DNA of 64,000 nt from Leuconostoc kimchii IMSNU 11154 (GTDB taxonomy: Bacteria; Bacillota; Bacilli; Lactobacillales; Lactobacillaceae), in NCBI RefSeq assembly GCF_000092505.1, contig NC_014136.1, positions 1,448,501-1,512,500 of the forward strand, in the 5' to 3' direction. The notes under the pieces are model-generated. The model was not told where the DNA came from. It saw only the letters and a list, made by a program, of their open reading frames with translations, and did no database searches. Of the stretch, positions 1 to 10,070 are shown piece after piece. Every line of letters starts with the position of its first letter. Position 1 is the stretch's first letter. Both the position numbers and the translations under genes were made by a program.

Positions 1-1
1 T

Positions 2-712
2 AACCCCCAAGCAGTTGCCCATATCAATGATTTTGCCAAACAAATACAAGATCAAAATGCCTTAATAACAGCACAAACAGATATTTACGTGCAACAAATC
101 GAAAACCATTGGCAAAGTATTCCACCAATATGGCTTGAACAGACAATTAAGCGTTTTATTCAAAAAAAAGGTATTTATCAGTTCAAACAAGTGCAGATAT
201 CACAAATACGTCATCTTTTAGAAAACAAACAAAAACCAATAGGTACTGTTCAATTATCTAAAAATATTAAATTTGTGAAGAATTATCAACAAATTGCCCT
301 TAAAAATATGACAAAAGTTACAAATAAGGCACAAGTTTTGTCACCAGTTATGTTAAAATTAAACCAATGGCAAAATTTTTCAAAAAACACGTTTCTGTGG
401 ACGACTATTCGACCAGCTGAAGGGGTTAAAAATTTCTCATTTGATTTGCATCAAATGACGTCATCATTGTACTTGCGTCCAGTAAAAACAAGTGATAAAA
501 TTGCAGTCATACATGGACATAAAAAATTGAGACGCTTGGCAATTGATGAGAAACTAACCCAAGAGGAACGTCAGGAAATGCACGTCTTAGTGACGGGCAA
601 TGATGATGTTATTGCGGTCAATATTCGTCATCAGTGGCGTGTCAATGGTGATTTTGTCAGCAAACAAGATGTGAAGCCGTATTGGTTAGCATGGCGAATT
701 GAGGAAAAGTAG
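2..712 (+). CDS. tilS: tRNA(Ile)-lysidine synthase, 3' part
   Basis: The frame is open from the first bases of the window, so this is the C-terminal ~236 residues of a gene that starts upstream; the GTG at 89 is internal. TilS converts the wobble cytidine of tRNA-Ile(CAU) to lysidine so that AUA is read as isoleucine. The visible part is the C-terminal substrate-recognition region, recognisable by LRPVKTSDKI followed by GHKKLRRLAIDEKLTQEER, typical of the TilS C-terminal domain. The N-terminal PP-loop (SGGxDS) lies outside the window. Its stop codon overlaps the hpt GTG start by one base, and tilS-hpt-ftsH is a common Firmicutes operon order. Confidence 0.9.
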   Translation, partial: NPQAVAHINDFAKQIQDQNALITAQTDIYVQQIENHWQSIPPIWLEQTIKRFIQKKGIYQFKQVQISQIRHLLENKQKPIGTVQLSKNIKFVKNYQQIALKNMTKVTNKAQVLSPVMLKLNQWQNFSKNTFLWTTIRPAEGVKNFSFDLHQMTSSLYLRPVKTSDKIAVIHGHKKLRRLAIDEKLTQEERQEMHVLVTGNDDVIAVNIRHQWRVNGDFVSKQDVKPYWLAWRIEEK

Positions 713-1251
713 TGAATAACGATATACAAGAAGTGTTGTTTGATCAAGGCCGCATCCATGATGCTGCAATGCGTCTAGGCAAACAAATTACACAAGATTA
801 TGCTGGAAAAAAGCCAGTGGTGCTATCAGTTTTAAAAGGTGCTTACCTTTGGACTGCTGATTTATTACGTGAGGTCGATCTGTATCTTGACTTGGAATTT
901 ATCAATGTTTCTAGTTATCATGGTGGTGTTTCAAGTACAAATGAAATTACGCTTGTCACAGATATACGTTCTGATATTCAAGGACGAGATGTGCTTATCT
1001 TAGAGGACATTGTGGATACAGGTCAGTCACTATTATTTATGAAAGAACTACTTGCTAAGCGTGGCGCCAGCTCAATTAAAGTCGCGACGTTACTTGACAA
1101 AAAAGACGGACGTAAAGTAATAATTGATGCAGATTATGTTGGCTTTGATGTGCGAAATGAATTTGTTGTTGGCTATGGTTTAGATTACAAAGAAATGTAT
1201 CGGAATTTGCCATATGTCGGTATTTTGAAAAAAGAAGTTTATACTGATTAA
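712..1251 (+). CDS. hpt: hypoxanthine phosphoribosyltransferase
   Basis: Cytosolic purine-salvage enzyme that makes IMP (and usually GMP) from hypoxanthine or guanine and PRPP. At 179 residues it has the family's normal length. The PRPP-binding motif [14 protein letters not shown] is intact around residues 94-107, and the N-terminal [16 protein letters not shown] and FINVSSYHG segments fit HPRT. The start is GTG, overlapping the tilS stop by one base, so translation is probably coupled to tilS. ftsH follows after 23 bases. Confidence 0.95.
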   Translation: MNNDIQEVLFDQGRIHDAAMRLGKQITQDYAGKKPVVLSVLKGAYLWTADLLREVDLYLDLEFINVSSYHGGVSSTNEITLVTDIRSDIQGRDVLILEDIVDTGQSLLFMKELLAKRGASSIKVATLLDKKDGRKVIIDADYVGFDVRNEFVVGYGLDYKEMYRNLPYVGILKKEVYTD

Positions 1252-1274
1252 CTTCTAGAAATTGGGGAAACTTA

Positions 1275-3371
1275 ATGAATAACAATCCTAAAGGTGGTTT
1301 TTTAAAAAGTTCGATCTTTTATGTCTTCATTTTCCTTGCTGTTGTGGGTATGATTTATGGTCTGTTTGGAAACGACAAATCAACATCTAAAGACCTCACA
1401 TCAAGTGAATTTATGACCGCATTGAACGATAAAGACCTTAAATCAATTACCGTGCAGCCAAGTAATGGTGTTTACAATATTACTGGTGAGTACCGTAAAG
1501 CAAAAACTGTCAAAGCAGACAAGGGCTTTAATCTCTTACAACAGTCACAAAAAGTAACTAAGTTTACGTCAACTGTTTTGCCAAATGATACGTCATTGAA
1601 GTCGGTGACGGAAGCAGCGACAAAAACCAAGACAGGTTTGGTTACGAAACAACAAGAAACGTCTGGTTTTTGGTTAAATCTGCTTGTATCGTTGATTCCA
1701 GTTGTCCTTATTGTCGGTGTCTTCTATCTCATGATGAGTCAAGCTGGCGGTAAAGGTGGCGGACAAGGTGGTATGATGAGCTTTGGTAAGTCTAAAGCTA
1801 AGCCATCTGATCCAAAAGATAATAAAGTTCGTTTTTCTGATGTGGCTGGTGCTGAGGAAGAAAAACAAGAATTAGTTGAAGTTGTCGAGTTCTTAAAGTC
1901 ACCTAAGAAATTTGTGAGCTTAGGTGCACGTATTCCAAAGGGTGTCTTACTCGAGGGGCCTCCGGGAACAGGTAAAACATTGCTTGCTAAAGCAGTTGCA
2001 GGTGAAGCTAATGTGCCATTCTTTTCAATGTCTGGTTCGGACTTTGTGGAGATGTTTGTCGGTGTTGGTGCATCACGTGTACGTGACTTATTCGAGAATG
2101 CTAAAAAGTCAGCCCCAGCAATTATCTTTATTGATGAAATAGATGCTGTTGGTCGTCGCCGTGGTACTGGTATGGGTGGCGGAAATGATGAACGTGAACA
2201 AACATTGAACCAAATTTTAATTGAGATGGATGGTTTTGAGGGGTCTGAAGGTGTGATTATTTTAGCCTCAACAAACCGTTCAGACGTCTTAGACCCAGCA
2301 TTGCTACGCTCTGGTCGTTTTGATCGTAAAATCTTGATTGGTGCACCTGATGTTAAGGGCCGTGAAGCTATTCTTAATGTTCACGCTAAAAACAAACCAT
2401 TAGCTGATAATGTTGATTTGAAAGCTGTTGCACAACAAACACCAGGTTATGTTGGTGCCGATTTGGAAAACTTGTTAAATGAAGCTGCTTTGTTAGCCGC
2501 TCGCCGTAACAAGAAAAAGGTAGATGCAGCAGATATTGATGAAGCTGAGGATCGTATTTTCCAAGGTCCAGCTAAAACGAATCGTGGCATGTCTGAAAAA
2601 GAACGTCGGACAACCGCTTATCATGAAGCTGGTCATGCGTTAGTCGGGCTGGTTCGATCTGAGGCATCAATCGTACGTAAAGTAACAATTGTGCCACGCG
2701 GTCGTATTGGTGGCTATGCCTTGATGACACCTAAGGCAGATCGCTACAATCTACGTTATTCTGAGGCAAAAGAACAATTGGCTGGCCTTATGGGTGGTCG
2801 TGCCTCTGAATTATTTACATTTAATGAAGCTAGTTCAGGCGCATCAAACGATTTCCAACAGGCGACTGGATTGGCACGTCAGATGGTAACTGCATTTGGT
2901 ATGTCAGATAAATTAGGCATGGTACAGTTAGAAGGTAATGCTAGTGTCGGTTATTCAGAACAAGCTGGTAACCGTGCTTACTCTGAAGAAACTGCGCGTT
3001 TGATTGATGAAGAAGTGCGCCGTTTGTCTAAAGAAGCATTTGACGATGCTACGGCTATCATTTCAGAACATAAAGACAAGCTTGCAGCTATTGCCGAAGC
3101 CCTGCTCGAAGTTGAAACATTGGACGAAAAGCAGATCAAGGATATCTATGAAACGGGTGAATTTACACGTAAAGATATTCAAGACAATGATGAGTTGGCA
3201 AAAGCAAAATCATTTGAAGAAGCAAAGGCTGCTGCCGATGCGAAGGATTCTCAAGCTGAAGCGCGATTTGAGCATCCTGATGAGTCAGAAAAAAATGATG
3301 ACGATGATCGTTCAGAAGCTGAACCGTCAGATGAATCAAATAGTGATGACAAAAGCGATGATAATAAGTAA
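1275..3371 (+). CDS. ftsH: ATP-dependent zinc metalloprotease FtsH
   Basis: Membrane-anchored AAA+ protease that degrades misfolded membrane proteins and some regulators. The 698 residues show an N-terminal membrane segment (about 14-31), an extracytoplasmic domain, a second membrane segment (about 133-153), Walker A GPPGTGKT (228-235), Walker B IIFIDEID, the second-region-of-homology arginines, and the zinc site HEAGH. The C-terminal tail is unusually acidic (runs of D, E and S). ATG with GGGGA upstream; third gene of the tilS-hpt-ftsH operon, closed by the hairpin at 3376-3405. Confidence 0.97.
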   Translation: MNNNPKGGFLKSSIFYVFIFLAVVGMIYGLFGNDKSTSKDLTSSEFMTALNDKDLKSITVQPSNGVYNITGEYRKAKTVKADKGFNLLQQSQKVTKFTSTVLPNDTSLKSVTEAATKTKTGLVTKQQETSGFWLNLLVSLIPVVLIVGVFYLMMSQAGGKGGGQGGMMSFGKSKAKPSDPKDNKVRFSDVAGAEEEKQELVEVVEFLKSPKKFVSLGARIPKGVLLEGPPGTGKTLLAKAVAGEANVPFFSMSGSDFVEMFVGVGASRVRDLFENAKKSAPAIIFIDEIDAVGRRRGTGMGGGNDEREQTLNQILIEMDGFEGSEGVIILASTNRSDVLDPALLRSGRFDRKILIGAPDVKGREAILNVHAKNKPLADNVDLKAVAQQTPGYVGADLENLLNEAALLAARRNKKKVDAADIDEAEDRIFQGPAKTNRGMSEKERRTTAYHEAGHALVGLVRSEASIVRKVTIVPRGRIGGYALMTPKADRYNLRYSEAKEQLAGLMGGRASELFTFNEASSGASNDFQQATGLARQMVTAFGMSDKLGMVQLEGNASVGYSEQAGNRAYSEETARLIDEEVRRLSKEAFDDATAIISEHKDKLAAIAEALLEVETLDEKQIKDIYETGEFTRKDIQDNDELAKAKSFEEAKAAADAKDSQAEARFEHPDESEKNDDDDRSEAEPSDESNSDDKSDDNK

Positions 3372-3375
3372 AATA

Positions 3376-3405
3376 GAAGTTGACGTGACCGTCAACTTTT
3401 TTATT
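3376..3405 (+). terminator. intrinsic terminator after ftsH
   Basis: GTTGACG and CGTCAAC form a 7-bp stem (extended by AA/TT) with a 4-base loop, followed by TTTTTT. It starts five bases after the ftsH stop. Confidence 0.85.
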
Positions 3406-3439
3406 TTAAATGAACGTTAATTATAACTAGGAAAAGAAT

Positions 3440-4336
3440 ATGTCAGATCAATTTATCAAAACAATTACCAAAAACAAAAATTTTAGAGCTTACGCTTTAA
3501 ATGGTACAAATCTTGTGCGTGAAGCAGCATTGACCCATGAAACATCGCGAATAGCTGCTGTTGTTTTAGGTCGTGGTCTGTTAGCGACGGCTTTGACTGC
3601 CCAATCTGTCCTTAAAGGCGAAGAACGGATGTCCATTCAAATTAACGGTCGTGGTCCTATTGGCAACGTGGTTGTTGAAGGCGATGCAAAAGGCAGCGTT
3701 CGTGGCTATGTGACTAACCCACAACTTGAGACAGTACTGGATGACAAAGGGCAATTAGATGTGTCACAAGCAGTCGGGACCAATGGCTTTTTGCAAATTA
3801 CTAAGTTCGCGCCATATGCCAATCCATATATTGGTCAAAGCCAGCTTATTTCTGGCGAAATTGGTGATGATTTTACTTATTATTTGGCGCAATCAGAGCA
3901 AATTCCATCAGTGGTGGGTGTTTCTGTGTATATGAACGCTGATGACACAGTCGAAGTTGCTGGAGGATTTCTTGTTCAAGCTTTGCCAGATGCAACAGAT
4001 GAAGCTATCGATGAACTTGAAGTTGCATTAAAAAACATGAAACCATTGTCTCAAATGTTGGTAGATGGATATACACCATTAGAAATATTAGAGACCATTT
4101 TTGGTAAAGATGAAGTCGACATTTTACAGGTTGCAGGTGTTGGATTGGCAGCAGAACCAAGTAAAGCTGCGTATCGAAAAATGTTGACCACGCTACCAGC
4201 CACAGAAGTACAAGCCATGATCGATGAAGATAACGGTGCAGAAGTTGTGGGTAAGTTCTCTGGTAAACGCTACTTTTTCACAGCTGACGAGTTACGTGAT
4301 GTTATTTTAGAAATAAATGCTAATAATGCGGAGTAA
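3440..4336 (+). CDS. hslO: Hsp33 family chaperone lacking all redox cysteines
   Basis: The 298 residues align over the whole length with Hsp33, including QSVLKGEERMSIQINGRGPIG near the N-terminus and the C-terminal domain ending in YFFTADELRDVI. In known Hsp33, a C-terminal CxC and CxxC quartet binds zinc and works as an oxidation switch. Here the four positions read A238, P240, G271 and S274, and there is no cysteine in the whole protein, so the classical redox switch cannot work. Whether it is a constitutive, heat- or unfolding-triggered holdase is unknown. AGGA precedes the ATG. It stands alone between the ftsH terminator and the lysS promoter. Confidence 0.9.
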   Translation: MSDQFIKTITKNKNFRAYALNGTNLVREAALTHETSRIAAVVLGRGLLATALTAQSVLKGEERMSIQINGRGPIGNVVVEGDAKGSVRGYVTNPQLETVLDDKGQLDVSQAVGTNGFLQITKFAPYANPYIGQSQLISGEIGDDFTYYLAQSEQIPSVVGVSVYMNADDTVEVAGGFLVQALPDATDEAIDELEVALKNMKPLSQMLVDGYTPLEILETIFGKDEVDILQVAGVGLAAEPSKAAYRKMLTTLPATEVQAMIDEDNGAEVVGKFSGKRYFFTADELRDVILEINANNAE

Positions 4337-4339
4337 TCT

Positions 4340-4368
4340 TTGAGGTTGGACGTAATTTTTGGTATAGT
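4340..4368 (+). promoter_or_regulatory. probable lysS promoter
   Basis: TTGAGG (4340-4345), 17-base spacer, TATAGT (4363-4368). The transcript would have a roughly 110-base leader containing a small CCGGT/ACCGG hairpin and a GGAGG far from the start. No T-box signature is seen. Confidence 0.6.
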
Positions 4369-4390
4369 AATTATTGGTGAAAACATTTAA

Positions 4391-5962
<1,572 letters not shown>

Positions 5963-5990
5963 TTATTTTTTGAAACTGATTTTTAAAAGC

Positions 5991-6020
5991 TTGACAAAAC
6001 CTCTAATTATTAGATATAAT
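5991..6020 (+). promoter_or_regulatory. promoter of tRNA-Asn copy 1
   Basis: Perfect TTGACA (5991-5996), 18-base spacer, perfect TATAAT (6015-6020), 24 bases before the tRNA. Confidence 0.85.
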
Positions 6021-6044
6021 AGTTAAGTTGTGTTAAGCAATTAT

Positions 6045-6117
6045 TCCGACTTAGCTCAGTTGGTAGAGCACCTGACTGTTAATCAGGTTGTCGTCGGTTC
6101 GAGCCCGACAGTCGGAG
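6045..6117 (+). tRNA. tRNA-Asn(GTT), copy 1
   Basis: 73 bases; acceptor TCCGACT pairs with AGTCGGA, discriminator G, anticodon stem CTGAC/GTTAG-type arm with GTT at the anticodon and a TTCGAGC T-loop. CCA is not encoded. Followed by its own terminator. Confidence 0.97.
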
Positions 6118-6127
6118 TTTTATGAGA

Positions 6128-6156
6128 AGCAAATCTTAGAAGATTTGCTTTTTTTG
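6128..6156 (+). terminator. terminator after tRNA-Asn copy 1
   Basis: AGCAAATCT and AGATTTGCT form a stem followed by a run of seven T. Confidence 0.85.
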
Positions 6157-6170
6157 TGCCTTAAAAAGTA

Positions 6171-6199
6171 TTGACAAATAGATGTGAAACTGGCATAAT
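6171..6199 (+). promoter_or_regulatory. promoter of tRNA-Asn copy 2
   Basis: TTGACA (6171-6176), 17-base spacer, CATAAT (6194-6199). It is separate from the promoter of copy 1. Confidence 0.8.
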
Positions 6200-6223
6200 T
6201 AAATAGTTGTGTTAAGCAATTAT

Positions 6224-6296
6224 TCCGACTTAGCTCAGTTGGTAGAGCACCTGACTGTTAATCAGGTTGTCGTCGGTTCGAGCCCGACAGTCGGAG
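6224..6296 (+). tRNA. tRNA-Asn(GTT), copy 2
   Basis: Identical in sequence to copy 1 over all 73 bases, and the 18 bases just upstream are also shared, pointing to a recent tandem duplication. Co-transcribed with tRNA-Thr, 28 bases downstream. Confidence 0.97.
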
Positions 6297-6324
6297 TTAT
6301 CAGATAACTTCAATGTTATTATTT

Positions 6325-6397
6325 GCCGATGTAGCTCAGTTGGTAGAGCACGGGTATCGTAAACCTGGGGTCGGAGGTTCGATTCCTCTCGTCGGCA
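6325..6397 (+). tRNA. tRNA-Thr(CGT)
   Basis: 73 bases; acceptor GCCGATG pairs with CGTCGGC (one T-G wobble), discriminator A, anticodon loop ATCGTAA giving anticodon CGT for ACG codons. Confidence 0.95.
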
Positions 6398-6404
6398 CTA
6401 ATTA

Positions 6405-6447
6405 AAAAATAGCTATCAATTATGTATTATTGATAGCTATTTTTTTG
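6405..6447 (+). terminator. terminator after the tRNA cluster
   Basis: AATAGCTATCAAT and ATTGATAGCTATT form a 13-bp stem with an 8-base loop, followed by a T run. Confidence 0.88.
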
Positions 6448-6770
6448 TGCGCTTATCAATAATACACGAACATTAATGATCAATAGTATACTAATTTTTA
6501 ACAAAAAATAATATAATGAGGTTTTTAATTAGTTAAAATCGTTTTTTACTGAATTTTTTGTTAGAAATTAGTGAGCAATAAAATGAACAACTAATATTTT
6601 CGCCCTTAATATCGTTATCTTACACTGAAAATATAAAATAAAAGTCCATTTAAATAAACGAACTATGAATGCTGATTTAATCAATATTGTTCTTTTTTAA
6701 CCGAATTATAACTAGGTGACTATCATGTGAAATGATATACTAAAAACACTGATATTGAGGGAGAATGATT
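6448..6770. other. AT-rich intergenic stretch
   Basis: No gene or RNA recognised in about 320 bases between the tRNA terminator and the nucleotidase. It is very AT-rich with several possible -10 boxes. A TATACT at about 6736-6741, some 30 bases before the start codon, is the likeliest -10 for the next gene, but no good -35 was found. Confidence 0.5.
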
Positions 6771-8573
6771 ATGAAATTAAGATTTTTAAATGGTTTGTTA
6801 CCATTGGCTTTATTTGGATTACTTTTAACGAGTGATTCGGTCATTTATGCAGATGTCCAAATTACGAACAATGCTGATAATTACAGTAAGCCAAGCTTGG
6901 AACCTGATTACAAAAAAGCGGACATCAGTAATAGCGATAATATTGCGGTACAGTTTTTAGGTATTAATGATTTACACGGTGGCTTAGAAACAACAGGATC
7001 TGTTGATATTGGCACAAAAACGTATGAAGATGCAGGAACGGTTGGTCGCTTGGCATCTTATTTGAACCAAGCCGAGTCACAATTTAAAAAAGTAACGCAA
7101 TCAGATAATAGTTTACGTATTGAAGCAGGCGATATGGTGGGTGCTGCGCCTGCCAATTCATCGCTGCTAGCTCATGAATCAACTATGCATGTTTTAAAGG
7201 CAATGAAGTTTAAAATTGGTACCTTAGGTAACCATGAATTTGACCAAGGATTACCAGAATTCAATCGTATACTAACTGGCGGGGCACCAAGTAGTCAATC
7301 AGATTCTTTGATAAAGAAATATACACACGATGCTTCTGGTATTGAAATGGTCGTTGCCAATGTGATTAATAAGAAGGACCACAAAATACCTTATGGTTAT
7401 AAGCCTTACGTTATAAAGACTATCAAGCAAAACAAAAAGACCGCTAAAATTGGCATTATCGGCTTAGAGACATCAACATTACCTAGTTTGACATTATATA
7501 AAAATTATAAAGACTATCAGGTACTTGATGAAGCAGACACGATTGCAAAATACGATAAGATTTTACGCGGCAAGGGCGTGAATGCGGTGATCGTTGTGGG
7601 ACATACAGGCGTTCAAAGTAAAGATAAGACGACTAGTGGTCCGACAGTAGATATTTTGCAAAAACTCAATAAAATTAATCCGAATAATAATGTGGGATTA
7701 TATATTGCTGCACATTCGCATCAATATGCAAATGCACAAGTTGGACATACTCATGTGGTGCAGGCTGTCTATACAGGAAAAGCATACGATAATAGCTGGG
7801 CGTATATTAATGCTAAAACCGGTAAATTCACCAAAGTGTCAACACATGTTTATCCAGTATTATCTCAAAAAGATGATCGTGAAACTAAAGCGGACAAAAA
7901 AGTGACCGCAATTGTTAAAGATGCCGATAAGCGGGTGAAAAGTAAGGTTAACAATGTGATTGGTTATGCGGGTAAAGCAGAAACAATCACAGGGCGATTA
8001 CATAACAATGAAAGTAAAGAAAATCAAGCGGGTGAAATGGTTGCGGATGCACAATTATATGAAGCACAAAAAGCTGATTTGAAACCTGATTTTGCTTTTA
8101 CCAACACTGGGGGCGTGAGATCGGACTTAGTCGTTAAAACAAATAAAGCGATTACATGGGGATCGGCAACAGCTGTTCAACCTTTTGGTAATATTTTACA
8201 GGTTGTTGAAATGACAGGCGCTCAAATTCGCCAAGCGTTGAATGAGCAATATGACGAAGAGCAACATTATTATTTACAAATAGCTGGGCTAACTTACAGC
8301 TACACAAAAAATGATAACAATAACCAAGCCTATATTGTCAAAGATATATGGGATAGTAAGGGCAATGTCGTGTCGGATGATCAAGTGTATCGTGTCGTGA
8401 TTAATGATTTCTTACACGGTGCAGGTGATAATTTTCACGCATTCAAAGATACTAAGATCGTTGGGGCAGTTGGTACTGATACAGAGACGTTTATTAAATA
8501 TATTAAAGCAATGACTAAAACCGAACATAAGGTTGTGCCACCAGTATTAAATAGAAAAAAATTTGTGGAATAA
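6771..8573 (+). CDS. secreted 5'-nucleotidase / cyclic phosphodiesterase family
   Basis: 600-residue metallophosphatase of the UshA/YfkN family that would hydrolyse external nucleotides to nucleosides. It has a signal peptide (MKLRF, hydrophobic core, likely cut after VIYA), a metallophosphoesterase domain with GINDLHGG, GDMVG, LGNHEFDQG, VVGHTGV and AAHSHQ (the usual GHxH glycine is A), then a 5'-nucleotidase C-terminal domain with FTNTGGVRSDL. No LPxTG anchor or C-terminal membrane helix, so it is probably released. ATG 6771 is chosen over ATG 6765 because GAGGGAG is 7 bases upstream of the former and only 1 from the latter. Confidence 0.88.
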   Translation: MKLRFLNGLLPLALFGLLLTSDSVIYADVQITNNADNYSKPSLEPDYKKADISNSDNIAVQFLGINDLHGGLETTGSVDIGTKTYEDAGTVGRLASYLNQAESQFKKVTQSDNSLRIEAGDMVGAAPANSSLLAHESTMHVLKAMKFKIGTLGNHEFDQGLPEFNRILTGGAPSSQSDSLIKKYTHDASGIEMVVANVINKKDHKIPYGYKPYVIKTIKQNKKTAKIGIIGLETSTLPSLTLYKNYKDYQVLDEADTIAKYDKILRGKGVNAVIVVGHTGVQSKDKTTSGPTVDILQKLNKINPNNNVGLYIAAHSHQYANAQVGHTHVVQAVYTGKAYDNSWAYINAKTGKFTKVSTHVYPVLSQKDDRETKADKKVTAIVKDADKRVKSKVNNVIGYAGKAETITGRLHNNESKENQAGEMVADAQLYEAQKADLKPDFAFTNTGGVRSDLVVKTNKAITWGSATAVQPFGNILQVVEMTGAQIRQALNEQYDEEQHYYLQIAGLTYSYTKNDNNNQAYIVKDIWDSKGNVVSDDQVYRVVINDFLHGAGDNFHAFKDTKIVGAVGTDTETFIKYIKAMTKTEHKVVPPVLNRKKFVE

Positions 8574-8575
8574 AT

Positions 8576-8613
8576 AAAGCCAGCCTCACACAAGAGGCTG
8601 GCTTTGTTTTTTA
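8576..8613. terminator. bidirectional terminator between nucleotidase and MFS gene
   Basis: AAAGCCAGCCTC and GAGGCTGGCTTT form a 12-bp stem with T-rich flanks on both strands. The hairpin includes the last codons of the convergent MFS gene. Confidence 0.85.
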
Positions 8614-9773
8614 AATTTCACTGTAAACGTTAACATACTGGCAATTGCTAGAATAACTGCGACAAACATATAGGGTAGGTTACTGCCAATATCTAGCAGT
8701 ATGCCACCTAGAACTGGACCGATAATATTACCAACACTGGTTAATGACATGTTCAAACCATTGATGAGTCCTTGACGTTCTTCGTTGACATGTGACAATA
8801 ATGTTGTAATTGCTGGTCGTAAGATATCAAATCCAACGAAGGCTATTAGTGTGGCGATAAATGCTTCCCATTTACTTTGCGATAATAAAATCCAAATAAT
8901 AGCTAAGAATCCGGCTATGAAACTAATGCGAATGACCATTAATTCGCCAATGTAGCGTACCATTTTTTCAAAAAAGACCACCTGAATGATTAGTGATAAG
9001 AAGCCATTGACGACTAAAAACCAGGCAATTTCGGTTAGATTAAAGCCACGCACATCGTGAAAATACAAACTAAACATATTTTCGAACGCTGCTAAACCAA
9101 ATGAAGCAACAAGAATCATCAGTAAGAGCATTGTTAATGCGACAGACCAAAAACGACCCGTTGGTTTGGTCATGTTATCTTGAATCGAATGAGAACCATT
9201 GATGCGTAACTTTTTTTCATCAGGCATAAAAATAATAAAGATGACAAAAGCCACTAACCCTAAGATAGCAGAACCAAAAAACGGTAAGGTGTGATTGATA
9301 TTAGCTAAAACGCCACCAATACCTGGTCCTAAAATAATACCCCCACTAAATGAAGCGGATAACCACCCAATAACGCGGGCACGATTTTCACTTGTTGTCA
9401 TGTTAGATGCTAGAGCAGTAATTGATGGCATTGAGAGGGCTGCAGCTAGGCCACCTAAGGCACGTGCGATGTTCAGTTGCCAAAGTGAATGACCAATACC
9501 CAAGGCAAATAGACCTTCTGAAATTGCGAATAGCAGTAAACCAGCAGCAATCAATGGTACGCGGGCGAATTTATCTGAAAAACGACCGATAATTGGTGAA
9601 GCAATAAACTGAACAGCAGCAAATAAAGCTGCCATGATACCCATATCAGTTGCTGTCAGGGACATGTCTTCTTTAATATAAGGTTCAACTGGGATAATCA
9701 AGCCAATGCCAAGCATAATTAAAAGTTGTGAGCCGACCAGTAGGAATAAGGCACGTTGTTGAATTTTTGTCAT
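8586..9773 (-). CDS. MFS multidrug efflux-type transporter
   Basis: 395 residues, about 12 membrane helices, in the drug:H+ antiporter group of the major facilitator superfamily. The loop 2-3 motif A is seen as GRFSDKFARVPLI, and the conserved motif C region in helix 5 appears as GGIILGPGIGG. Substrate cannot be told from sequence. The ATG is preceded by GAAAGAAAG only. The leader on the minus strand (9780-9912) contains a terminator-like hairpin, which suggests the pump is induced by antitermination. Confidence 0.85.
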   Translation of the reverse strand: MTKIQQRALFLLVGSQLLIMLGIGLIIPVEPYIKEDMSLTATDMGIMAALFAAVQFIASPIIGRFSDKFARVPLIAAGLLLFAISEGLFALGIGHSLWQLNIARALGGLAAALSMPSITALASNMTTSENRARVIGWLSASFSGGIILGPGIGGVLANINHTLPFFGSAILGLVAFVIFIIFMPDEKKLRINGSHSIQDNMTKPTGRFWSVALTMLLLMILVASFGLAAFENMFSLYFHDVRGFNLTEIAWFLVVNGFLSLIIQVVFFEKMVRYIGELMVIRISFIAGFLAIIWILLSQSKWEAFIATLIAFVGFDILRPAITTLLSHVNEERQGLINGLNMSLTSVGNIIGPVLGGILLDIGSNLPYMFVAVILAIASMLTFTVKFKKQSQPLV

Positions 9774-9798
9774 GAGAAATGAGCACGCTTTCTTTCAA

Positions 9799-9912
9799 TT
9801 TCGTAAAAAAGGGTATAAAAAAGAGGGCGTCGCATTGACAACGCCCAGTCTACATCCACTATTGCAGGATAACGCAAACGCGATTAAAATCGCGTCAATA
9901 TTTATTACCATC
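9799..9912 (-). CDS. possible 37-codon leader ORF of the MFS pump
   Basis: On the minus strand an ATG close to the predicted transcription start opens a frame of about 38 codons beginning MVINIDAILIAF that runs through both leader hairpins and stops about 20 bases before the pump ATG. There is no room for a ribosome site, so it would be leaderless. It could be a regulatory peptide whose translation controls the attenuator, or chance. End coordinate is approximate. Confidence 0.25.
9812..9846 (-). terminator. terminator-like attenuator upstream of MFS pump
   Basis: Reading the minus strand, GGGCGT and ACGCCC form a stem with a 10-base loop, followed by TCTTTTTT. It lies between the promoter at 9920-9948 and the pump start at 9773, so it should stop transcription before the gene unless it is opened. 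Confidence 0.6.
9878..9895 (-). repeat. perfect palindrome in the MFS leader
   Basis: ACGCGATT-AA-AATCGCGT, an 8-bp hairpin or operator. Its 3' arm could also pair with the loop side of the attenuator stem (TCGCGTTTG with CAATGCGA), which would make it an antiterminator partner. Confidence 0.5.
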
Positions 9913-9919
9913 TCAGAAC

Positions 9920-9948
9920 AGAATATCATCAAAAAAAGTCAGTGTCAA
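9920..9948 (-). promoter_or_regulatory. promoter of the MFS pump
   Basis: Minus strand TTGACA (9943-9948), 17-base spacer, TATTCT (9920-9925). Gives a leader of about 140 bases. Confidence 0.75.
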
Positions 9949-10005
9949 GTTAATAGTGCAATGTTAACGCTACTTCAGAGCAGTTGAAAAAACGTAAAAT
10001 AATGA

Positions 10006-10034
10006 TGTCTTTGCGGCGCGCAAACTGGTATCAT
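10006..10034 (+). promoter_or_regulatory. promoter with embedded operator, amino-acid permease
   Basis: TGTCTT (10006-10011), 17-base spacer, extended -10 TGGTATCAT (-10 at 10029-10034). A perfect inverted repeat TTTGCG-GCG-CGCAAA (10010-10024) fills the spacer and should bind a dimeric regulator that is not obviously encoded nearby. Confidence 0.5.
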
Positions 10035-10070
10035 AAAAGAGTATGATTAAATGCAGTTAAAGAGGTAAAC

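Noticed and set aside
6462-6665. Two CGAAC elements resembling PurR boxes upstream of the nucleotidase
   Set aside because: They are about 190 bases apart and not at the usual spacing; too weak for a call.
9772-9987. Plus-strand open frame across the MFS leader
   Set aside because: It crosses the promoter, palindrome and terminator of the minus-strand pump and has no ribosome site; the leader explains the sequence.
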